The position numbers and the translations under genes are program-made. A DNA stretch of 64,000 nucleotides from Orychophragmus violaceus (Eukaryota; Streptophyta; Magnoliopsida; Brassicales; Brassicaceae). The stretch covers positions 106,383,503-106,447,502 of the forward strand of contig CM058230.1 of the NCBI GenBank assembly GCA_030180135.1, given 5' to 3'. Position 1 is the stretch's first letter. The number at the start of each line of letters is the position of its first letter. The notes below the pieces were generated by a model. That model saw only the letters and a list, made by a program, of their open reading frames with translations, was not told where the DNA came from and made no database searches. Below are positions 12,801 to 20,023 of this stretch, in pieces.

Positions 12801-12964
12801 ACTCGTAGCTCCACTTGTCCTTGCTTCAGCCTTCTACTGTTGCTGAGTGCCTGCATATTAGTACAAATATGAGCCCCACAACCAGTATCCATAACCCATG
12901 AGGTATTATCAGAAGTAGTTGTATTAACTTCTATAACAAAAAATACCTGTTGAAGAAGTCTCAA
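9839..12964 (-). CDS. Copia-1 Pol (protease, integrase, RT, RNase H), gag-less
   Basis: An open frame of 1041 codons, equivalent to residues 285-1325 of the copia-2 polyprotein. Order: aspartic protease with DTG at D26; integrase zinc finger (H..H, then CESC) followed by the D,D-35-E core at D222, D285 and E321; reverse transcriptase with D630 and YVDD at 717-718; RNase H with D888, an STTEAEY motif and D967. Only residues from about 9 onward match copia-2, because one extra A in the A-run at about 12938-12943 shifts the frame. The first eight residues and the ATG are therefore artefacts of that shift. Without gag, a correct primer site or an in-frame start this is probably not expressed as a functional polyprotein, but every catalytic residue is still present. 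Confidence 0.9.
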   Translation of the reverse strand: MRLLQQVFFVIEVNTTTSDNTSWVMDTGCGAHICTNMQALSNSRRLKQGQVELRVGNGAKVPALAVGTYLLSLPSGLILELNNCYFVPAISRNIISISLLDLEGYDFSVKNKLCSFNRNNLFYGSAPLSNGLYILDQSAPIYNINTKRFKPNEENRTFLWHCRLGHISEKRIKRLHSNGLLGSFDFESCEKCESCMMGKMTRAPFNKPNERASDLLGLIHTDVCGPMSTNARGNYQYFITFTDDFSRYGYVYLMKHKSESFEKFREFQNEVQNQLGKSIKALRSDRGGEYLSQEFSDHLRECGIVSQLTPPGTPQWNGVSERRNRTLLDMVRSMMSHTDLPISLWGYALLTAVFTLNRAPSKAVAKTPYELWTGEAPVLSYLRIWGCEAYVKRLISDKLTPKSDKCYFIGYPRETKAYYFYLRSENKIFVARDCNFLEREFLSKKDSGSKVLLEEIQDEQDTAQPNEEEQEEALQEIVEPEPVVPEVRRSGRIRHEPERYQGFLVTDCHDHLIIDGDEPSNFNQAMMGPDSSKWRKATDSEMDSMSVNQVFSLVDLPAGVKAIECKWIFKKKIDVDGNVQIYKARLVAKGFRQVHGVDYDETYSPMAMMKSIRILLATAAFHDYEIWQMDVKTAFLNGILEEDVYMTQPDGYIDPKNAGKVCKLHKSIYGLKQASRSWNLRFDEAIKQFDFIRNEEEQCVYKKTSGSKIVFLILYVDDILLLGNDIPMLKSVKDWLGSCFSMKDMGEAAYVLGIRIYRDRPKRLIGLCQDSYIDKVLQRFSMKDSKKGFTPMVHGTTLSKKQSPTSAAELEHMKNIPYASAIGSIMYAMICTRPDVAYALSMTSRYQSNPGENHWIAVKNILKYLRHTKDKFLVYGGSDVLKVSGFTDASFQTDTDDFRSQSGYIFCLNGGAVSWRSSKQDTVADSTTEAEYIAASEAAKEAVWIRKFIMELGVIPDAAEPLALFCDNNGAIAQAKEPRSHQKSKHVQRRFHLIRDIVNRKEVKISRVPTDDNVADPLTKPLPRPKLEFLTEAVGIRNIEM

Positions 12965-13058
12965 AAGTCTTCTTCTTCAATTCCTTTAGACCTTCCTGGA
13001 ATTTCTTACATTCTCTCCTCCAATGCCCTGGTTCTTTACAGAACCTGCATATGTCAGT
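12944..13058 (-). pseudogene. Copia-1 gag remnant (zinc knuckle end), frameshifted
   Basis: Matches the copia-2 stretch encoding the end of the CCHC knuckle and the lysine-rich linker before protease. It is out of frame with the downstream pol because of the extra A near 12940. Homology to copia-2 stops at 13058 (copia-2 continues AGGCCCAGCC while copia-1 continues TGGTATG). All upstream gag, about 250 codons, is missing. Confidence 0.85.
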
Positions 13059-13060
13059 TG

Positions 13061-13132
13061 GTATGTTTAGGTTGATATGAATCTGTGAATTGAATCAAGA
13101 TCATCTAAACGATTCCTACAGTGGTATCAGAG
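13061..13132 (+). repeat. Inverted fragment: LTR end plus tRNA primer binding site
   Basis: 13061-13120 is the reverse complement of the outer 60 bp of the left LTR (8348 onward), ending GATTCCTACA. It is followed after one base by TGGTATCAGAG (13122-13132), the plant initiator-Met tRNA primer site. Both therefore read on the plus strand although the element reads minus. The primer site shares ATCAGAG with the LTR sequence it joins (8493 onward), a 7-bp microhomology at the junction. Confidence 0.88.
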
Positions 13133-13619
13133 AGATACACCGAGGGATGAATCCTCCAAAGGTTCACACACGCGATCACAGGAATGGCTGCTAGACCACG
13201 AGGAGAGAGGCGCGCAGAGAGAGAGAGGCTCGCGGCTGGGGAGGCTAGGGTTGAGGGAAAAAGACTTGGCTTTTAGTTTATAAAAGCCTTCTCTTTCCCT
13301 TTTGGGCTTTTGGGCCCAAAATACCAATCTGATTAAATCCCATGGATTTAATCAGACCCATTAGTCTCTCTCTTAGTACGACAAATGCCTGGCACTTTTA
13401 CCGTACTTCTGCTAAGCCGTTCCAACACATTTTCCTGTTAGCTTAGGCGTGTGACCCATATGGGATCATATAATAAAGGCAATAAGTCCAAGACTTATAG
13501 ATCATGAGCGGACTCTAGCAAGCCATCATGACCCCCAGCATTATATGACTTATGTCTGATCTTTGACATACTCTTACTTTCTAGAGACAGTACCGAGATT
13601 ACTGGACACAATTCCAACA
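13126..13619 (-). repeat. Copia-1 5' LTR, truncated (494 bp)
   Basis: Co-linear with 8493-8986 of the left LTR without indels. It lacks the inner 145 bp (equivalent of 8348-8492), which the inverted fragment replaces. The outer end, CAATTCCAACA, is intact and followed by the TSD. Confidence 0.92.
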
Positions 13620-16539
13620 CCGAGAAGGATCGGGTCGAGTTTTTTCGAAAGTACCACGACCAAAACCCCTCATATGGACAGTAAGGAGGTGTGGTGGAGG
13701 AAACAAGTGAAAAAAAAAATGACGGGATAGGATAAACTGATCGTGGACTGATCCTATGCACCGTGGGACAGTCGCGGTGCATGAAAAACCAAGTGTTCAT
13801 GGCCCGGGAAGAATCGGGTCGAGTTTTTTCGAAAGTACCACGACCAAAACCCCTCATATAGACAGTAAGGAGGTGTGGTGGAGGAAACGGGTGAAAAAAA
13901 AAATGACGGGATATGATAAACTGATCGTGGACTGATCCTATGCACCGTGGGACAGTCGCGGTGCATGAAAAACCAAGTGTTCATGTCCCGGGAAGTATCG
14001 GGTCGAGTTTTTTCGAAAGTAACACGACCAAAACCCCTCATATGGACAGTAAGGAGGTGTGGTGGAGGAAACGGGTGAAAACAAAATGACGGTATATGAT
14101 AAACTGATCGTGGAATGATCCTATGCACCGTGGGACAGTCGCGGTGCATGAAAAACCAAGTGTTCATGTCCCGAGAAGGATCGGGTCGAGTTTTTTCGAA
14201 AGTACCACGACCAAAACCCCTCATATAGACAGTAAGGAGGTGTGGTGGAGGAAACGGGTGAAAAAAAATGACGGTATATGATAAACTGATCGTGGACTGA
14301 TCCTATGCACCGTGGGACAGTCGCGGTGCATGAAAAACCAAGTGTTCATGGCCCAGGAAGAATCGGGTCGAGTTTTTTCGAAAGTAACACGACCAAAACC
14401 CCTCATATAGACAGTAAGGAGGTGTGGTGGAGGAAACATGTGAAAAAAATGACGGTATATGATAAACTGATCGTGGACTGATCCTATGCACCGTGGGACA
14501 GTCGCGGTGCATGAAAAACCAAGTGTTCATGGCCCGGGAAGGATCGGGTCGAGTTTTTCGAAAGTACCACGACCAAAACCCCTCATATAGACAGTAAGGA
14601 GGTGTGGTGGAGGAAACATGTGAAAAAAAAAATGACGGGATATGATAAACTGATCGTGGACTGATCCTATGCACCGTGGGACAGTCGCGGTGCATGAAAA
14701 ACCAAGTGTTCATGTCCCGGGAAGGATCGGGTCAAGTTTTTTCGAAAGTAACACGACCAAAACCCCTCATATAGACAGTAAGGAGGTGTGGTGGAGGAAA
14801 CAAGTGAAAAACCTATGCACCGTGGGACAGTCGCGGTGCATGAAAAACCAAGTGTTCATGGTCCGGGAAGGATCGGGTCGAGTTTTTTCGAAAGTACCAC
14901 GACCAAAACCCCTCATATAGACAGTAAGGAGGTGTGGTGGAGGAAACAAGTGAAAAAATGACGGTATATGATAAACTGATCGTGGACTGATCCTATGCAC
15001 CGTGGGACAGTCGCGGTGCATGAAAAACCAAGTGTTCATGGCCCGGGAAGAATCGGGTCGAGTTTTTTCGAAAGTACCACGACCAAAACCCCTCATATAG
15101 ACAGTAAGGAGGTGTGGTGGAGGAAACAAGTGAAAAAAAAATGACGGTATATGATAAACTGATCGTGGACTGATCCTATGCACCGTGGGACAGTCGCGGT
15201 GCATGAAAAACCAAGTGTTCATGTCCCGAGAAGGATCGGGTCGAGTTTTTTCGAAAGTACCACGACCAAAACCCCTCATATAGACAGTAAGGAGGTGTGG
15301 TGGAGGAAACAAGTGAAAAACCTATGCACCGTGGGACAGTCGCGGTGCATGAAAAACCAAGTGTTCATGGACCGGGAAGAATCGGTTCGAGTTTTTCCGA
15401 AAGTACCACGACCAAAACCCCTCATATGGACAGTAAGGAGGTGTGGTGGAGGAAACATGTGAAAAAAAAATGACGGTATATGATAAACTGATCGTGGACT
15501 GATCCTATGCACCGTGGGACAGTCGCGGTGCATGAAAAACCAAGTGTTCATGTCCCGAGAAGGATCGGGTCGAGTTTTTTCGAAAGTACCACGACCAAAA
15601 CCCCTCATATAGACAGTAAGGAGGTGTGGTGGAGGAAACAAGTGAAAAAAAAATGATGGGATATGATAAACTGATCGTGGACTGATCCTATGCACCGTGG
15701 GACAGTCGCGGTGCATGAAAAACCAAGTGTTCATGTCCCGGGAAGGATCGGGTCGAGTTTTTTCGAAAGTAACACGACCAAACTCCCTCTTATGGATAGT
15801 AAGGAGGTGTGGTGGAGGAAACAAGTGAAAAAAATGACGGTATATGATAAACTGATCGTGGACTGATCCTATGCACCGTGGGACAGTCGCGGTGCATGAA
15901 AAACCAAGTGTTCATGTCCCGGGAAGGATCGGGTCATGTTTTTTCGAAAGTACCACGACCGAAACCCCTCATATGGACAGTAAGGAGGTGTGGTGGAGGA
16001 AACAGGTGAAAAAAAAATGACGGTATATGATAAATTGATCGTGGACTGATCCTATGCACCGTGGGACAGTCGCGGTGCATGAAAAACCAAGTGTTCATGT
16101 CCCGAGAAGGATCGGGTCGAGTTTTTTCGAAAGTACCACGACCAAAGCTCATATGGACAGTAAGGAGGTGTGGTGGAGGAAACAAGTGAAAAAAAAAATG
16201 ACGGGATAGGATAAACTGATCGTGGACTGATCCTATGCACCGTGGGACAGTCGCGGTGCATGAAAAACCAAGTGTTCATGGCCCGGGAAGAATCGGGTCG
16301 AGTTTTTTCGAAAGTACCATGACCAAAACCCCTCATAGAGACAGTAAGGAGGTGTGGTGGAGGAAACGGGTGAAAAAAAAAATGACGGGATATGATAAAC
16401 TGATCGTGGACTGATCCTATGCACCGTGGGACAGTCGCGGTGCATGAAAAACCAAGTGTTCATGTCCCGGGAAGTATCGGGTCGAGTTTTTTCGAAAGTA
16501 ACACGACCAAAACCCCTCATATGGACAGTAAGGAGGTGT
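13620..16539 (+). repeat. Satellite array B
   Basis: About 16 monomers continuing array A in phase once copia-1 and one CCGAG are removed. It contains two 146-bp short monomers with junctions near 14811 and 15320. Stretches are near copies of array A: 14221-14713 resembles 757-1066 at its start, and 14669 onward resembles 6870-8340. The last five bases, GGTGT (16535-16539), are the solo-LTR target duplication. Confidence 0.96.
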
Positions 16540-16749
16540 TGTAACATCCCCGAACCGGCCTACGGGCCATTGGTCGTCCATAGGACCAGAAACTCGAACC
16601 TAAGGCTGAGATGGCCAAAAGGGAAGTGTTCTATGGACGGAATTAGGTTAAGCTCAGCTGGAATGGAGCTTAATCAAGTGGGAATCAGCTGGAATAAGTG
16701 TGGGTAGCTCGGCTCAGCTCGGTTGAAGTGTGAAGTGTGAAAATGAGCT

Positions 16750-16774
16750 GATCAGCTAGTGACACTAGCTGATC
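16750..16774. promoter_or_regulatory. Perfect 11-bp-arm palindrome in U3 of the solo LTR
   Basis: GATCAGCTAGT-GAC-ACTAGCTGATC, about 100 bp upstream of the TATA box. The chromovirus LTRs have the same dyad with a paired A/T to G/C change in both arms (43922-43946 and 50854-50878). Candidate dimeric binding site, or an RNA stem in the 3' U3. Confidence 0.7.
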
Positions 16775-16872
16775 CTAGCGCCCATAAGCGAATGGCCACC
16801 AATGGACTTGTGTCCATTCGCTAGCCCCAAAGGCAGCCATTGCCATGGGCGGTTATTGGGCGATCCAAGGCT

Positions 16873-16880
16873 TATAAATA
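16873..16880 (+). promoter_or_regulatory. TATA box of solo LTR
   Basis: TATAAATA, in the same relative place as the TATAAATA of the chromovirus LTRs. The next ATG on this strand is 17073. Confidence 0.75.
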
Positions 16881-17072
16881 GAAGCCTTGGGGGTCAATTT
16901 TCGCACACAAGTTCACAAGGGGGAAAACCCAGATTTTTCTAAAGGCAAAGGCCAAGAAAAACCGAGTGAAACACTAGAGAGAGAAAGGCGTTTGTGGCCG
17001 GTTTTCTAGAGAGAGAGTCGGCGATTGTTCAAGGGTTTTGGTGGGTGAATTGGAGCGGCTTAAGGAGGAATT

Positions 17073-17123
17073 ATGGCAGGAGAATCAAGCCGTGATCCGG
17101 GCAAGTCCACCACGACCGCAAAG
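17073..17123 (+). CDS. LTR-encoded 17-codon Gag leader exon (solo LTR copy)
   Basis: The first ATG after the TATA box opens 17 codons ending AAG|GTTAGA, a plausible splice donor. The product has the pattern M-x6-DPGKST-x-T-x-K. The chromovirus LTR encodes a 17-residue peptide with the same DPGKST core at the same place (50497-50547), although the surrounding DNA is strongly diverged. Conserved length, frame and donor suggest a real coding exon that would be spliced to gag in a full element. No gag is left here, so the exon is orphaned. Confidence 0.7.
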
Positions 17124-18026
17124 GTTAGACCGTGACCATCTCTTCTCTCGGCCTTGGGTCAAACCGTGGCCTATGGTCGGTTAAGTTGTGGCCGGATAAC
17201 ATCCTTCTTCTACTCCTTCTCCTGGAAATAGGACCGGGTTAGACAACACGGTTTAGTGTCGGCTTGGTTGAACATTCAAGCGATCGGCCAAAGGCCATGA
17301 TCGCGGTTCGAACGGTTGGGTCGTGTACCGCGGACGCTAAAGGTTGTTGGGTTCATACGCGGATGATCGGACGGTTGTGGGAAGAGCAACCGGGTCATGG
17401 GATGGTCGGACGGCTTATCGGGATTAGATAGCCGGACCATAAACCGCGGGATGGACTGATCGGCGTTGAACGGTCTGGAAATGATCGGCGTACACGGTCG
17501 TACCGTAAACCGCTATCGGATGGTCGGGATAGTCGCGGACCAGACACCGCGGTAACGGATCGATGGTAACCGTCCGCGGAACCATCGCGTCCGTTCACGG
17601 TGAACCATCGCGACTGTTCGTACCGACGGGTCGCTATGTCCGTGAGTCGTCAGGCGGATGCACGCGTTGTCCGTAAGGACGAACGTTCACCATGCGCTAC
17701 TCGGCTTACGGTTGTGCACGCGGGCGATGGCCGGATGCGCGGATCAGTCCATACGGACGTACGATCATCGTGCGGCTATCGGCACTCGGCAAGCGCATAG
17801 ACGCGGATCGCGGCCAACGGACTGACGCGCATGCTCATGGATCGCGGTACGGCCGCGGATTCGGAATGACGTGACGCGGTCCGATTATGGAAACTTAGCC
17901 GATATTAGATGGAATTAGAACGGTTTAGGGATTTCATGTTGCATTGGGTTATTGAGCATATAGAATTGTATAATGCTAAGTTGATGGTTATACTTTTCAT
18001 ACTTATGTTGTTTTGTTGCATTTCAG
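17124..18026 (+). other. Predicted LTR intron with CG-dense core
   Basis: Runs from AAG|GTTAGA to TTGCATTTCAG|GA. The middle (about 17280-17880) is unusually dense in CG dinucleotides by eye. The short frames seen there (17395-17598, 17600-17800, 17692-17874) do not match the chromovirus LTR and look like by-products of base composition. The acceptor has a counterpart at 49712 in the chromovirus LTR. Confidence 0.5.
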
Positions 18027-18176
18027 GACATGCGGACGATCATAAGGATGATCGATCCTAGGAGCGGACCGAGACGGGACAAGTGGTGTGTGTGTAGAGA
18101 TAGACTTGTTTAGGACCGAATACTGTATTAGCATAATGCACTTGACTCACATTGTATTTGGTACCTTGGTTTGATT

Positions 18177-18182
18177 AATAAA
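18177..18182 (+). terminator. Poly(A) signal AATAAA of solo LTR
   Basis: Lies in GTACCTTGGTTTGATTAATA followed by AAA, a block conserved in the chromovirus LTR (42617-42622 on the minus strand). It would place the R/U5 border within about the last 190 bp of the LTR. Confidence 0.65.
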
Positions 18183-18290
18183 AGTCTATTTCTGTCTTAT
18201 GTTAACTGGTTTGCCTTAGAATAGAATGAACCGAATTGTTGAATGGAAATGAACTTAAGCTTGAATTTGACTAAGTATAGAATAAATGGG

Positions 18291-18315
18291 CTTGAGGTTG
18301 ACAACGAACCTCAAG
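18291..18315 (+). other. Stem-loop in U5 of solo LTR
   Basis: CTTGAGGTT-GACAACG-AACCTCAAG has perfect 9-bp arms, downstream of the poly(A) signal. Another perfect palindrome, GGAACGGCCGTTCC, follows at 18334-18347. Possible RNA structure near the primer site of the parent element. Confidence 0.5.
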
Positions 18316-18375
18316 TCGGAATACTTAGAGAATGGAACGGCCGTTCCGGCCGTAGTGTCGGAATGGGGTGTTTCA

Positions 18376-18536
18376 GGTGTGGTGGAGGAAACGGGTGAAA
18401 ACAAAATGACGGTATATGATAAACTGATCGTGGACTGATCCTATGCACCGTGGGACAGTCGCGGTGCATGAAAAACCAAGTGTTCATGTCCCGAGAAGGA
18501 TCGGGTCGAGTTTTTTCGAAAGTACCACGACCAAAA
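18376..18536 (+). repeat. Satellite fragment C
   Basis: Less than one monomer (161 bp), from GGTGTGGTGGAGG to CACGACCAAAA. It is in phase with array B across the solo LTR. It is cut off by the copia-2 LTR; array D does not resume in phase after copia-2. Confidence 0.95.
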
Positions 18537-19174
18537 TGTGGGATCGTATAGGTTAATCCTGATTCAGTTCTTCAGATTAAACAGTCCTAAACATGCAGAT
18601 CTAGGTTCTCTTGATTAGAAACTTAATGTAGATCTCACCTTTTACCTGTTTATGCAGCAGAAAGAGAGAACAGGTCAGAGATCAGCAGAACCACCAAGAG
18701 ATGGATCCTCCAAAGGTTCACACACGCTTCACAGGAAACTGGCTGCTAGACCGAGCTGATGGGAGGCGCAGAGAGAGAGAGAAATCGCGGCTGGGGCTTA
18801 GGGTTAGAGGAGAAAGAGATTTGGCTTTTAGTTTATAAAACCCTTCTCTTTCCCTTTTGGGATTTTGGGCCCAATTCTCAGTTCTGATTAAATCCCTTGG
18901 ATTTAATCAGACCCATTAATCTCTCTCTAAGTTCGGTAAATGCCTAGCACTTTTACCGTACTTCTGCTAAACCGTTCCTCCACATTTTCCTGTTAGCTTA
19001 GGCGTGTGACCCATATGGGATCATATAATAAAGGCAATAAGTCCAAGACTTATAGATCATGAGCGGACTCTAGCAAGCCATCATGACCCCCAGCATTATA
19101 TGACTTATGTCTGATCATTGACATACTCTTACTTTCTAGAGACAGTACCGAGATTACTGGACACAATTCCAACA
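18537..19174 (-). repeat. Copia-2 3' LTR (638 bp)
   Basis: Begins TGTGGGATCG and ends CAATTCCAACA. It matches the copia-1 LTR well in its inner two thirds, but its outer 100 bp are clearly diverged (TGTGGGATCGTATAGG against TGTAGGAATCGTTTAG), so the two copies come from different source elements. TATA-like TATAAAC is at 18831-18837 on minus. Confidence 0.92.
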
Positions 19175-19188
19175 ATCTCCCACTTGTA
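19175..19188 (-). promoter_or_regulatory. Polypurine tract of copia-2
   Basis: Minus strand TACAAGTGGGAGAT next to the 3' LTR, identical to copia-1. Confidence 0.85.
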
Positions 19189-20023
19189 CTGGAATCTCTG
19201 TATTCATAATCCTTTTGTCTCAATATCTCGATTAGTCATAAGGCAAGATTAGTGTCATCCTTATAAAGCCTAATCTTGTTCATCGGACTCTGATATGATA
19301 CTGACAATCCAAACGACTCGAGTCAGTCCGTTTGAGCATGGCCATGCATTTTCCAGTATTCAAATCTCCGATTGGCCTAGAGATATTCACTCCATTTATA
19401 TTGGAGGGACAAATTCCGTCTTGTTCCATCACTGTAAACTACTCATTTCACAATGTACCCAAACAAGGTCCTTATAACTATCGCAGAACGACAGCGTTAT
19501 ACAATGATCAAAGTGCATCAGTCCATGTGCAGTCACATGCATGCGAACTCAGGTCTAAGGACTATACTCTATAGTCGTAGTAAGAATCTCTTATGACACA
19601 GATATAAATATCCTGAAGAGTTCTTATAAGCGGGTCATGTCCGGTCGTATGTTCCCAACATACACCTATGTACTGACTTTGATGCCGTGCATTTATGACA
19701 CCATGAAACTTGGTCATAAGTCACATACCAATCTAGTCTCACACGGTTGTTGGTGTTCCAATTTCAACAACCTTCGACTAGGGACTGAATGATATAAGCC
19801 ATCTATCAAATATAGGGTCTCATGATCAAGCTAAATGACTTTGATGACTCAAGATCAAGTCACTTACTTCGATGACCTATAAAATGGTTTATATCACTTT
19901 GGAACGATTATTTCATCACAGTTAAAATAATCTTGAAATAATAATTTCATTAAACATAAAAATGTTTTACAAGAACATATCAAATAACTAAATAAAGCCC
20001 CAAAACTCCCACTCAAATTTAGA
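19189..20023 (-). other. Copia-2 noncoding region between pol stop and 3' LTR
   Basis: About 0.83 kb, co-linear with 9001-9838. No sense frame. The antisense 80-codon frame lies at 19332-19574. A polypurine-like GAGTGGGAG follows the pol stop at about 20006-20014. Confidence 0.75.

Larger units (their letters stand above)
8348..13619 (-). mobile_element. Copia-1: Ty1/copia LTR retrotransposon, 5' end rearranged, gag deleted
   Basis: A 5272-bp element starting TGTAGGAATC and ending ATTCCAACA on the plus strand, flanked by a 5-bp duplication CCGAG. The coding strand is minus, so the left LTR is the 3' LTR. Order in element sense: truncated 5' LTR, a small inverted fragment carrying LTR end plus primer site, gag zinc-knuckle remnant, protease, integrase, RT, RNase H, a noncoding stretch of about 0.85 kb, polypurine tract, 3' LTR. 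Compared with copia-2, most of gag and the whole leader are missing. The primer site is inverted, so the copy should be non-autonomous although its pol frame is open. Lineage within copia was not assigned. Confidence 0.95.
16540..18375 (+). mobile_element. Solo LTR of a Ty3/gypsy chromovirus-related family (1836 bp)
   Basis: Starts TGTAACATCCCCGA, ends GGGTGTTTCA, and is flanked by GGTGT on both sides (16535-16539 and 18376-18380), so it is a complete LTR without internal region. It is related to the LTR of the element at 42477-51149 read on its own sense strand. Shared features in the same order are the TGTARCATCCCCGA start, GGGAAGTGTTCTATGG, an 11-bp-arm palindrome, a TATAAATA box, a 17-codon ORF ending at a splice donor, a CG-dense stretch, a TTTCAG acceptor, GATTAATAAAA and a T-rich end. 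It probably arose by LTR-LTR recombination of a full element. Confidence 0.93.

Noticed and set aside
17395..17874. Arginine-rich frames in the solo LTR as proteins
   Set aside because: They arise from CG-dense DNA; the chromovirus LTR does not preserve them.
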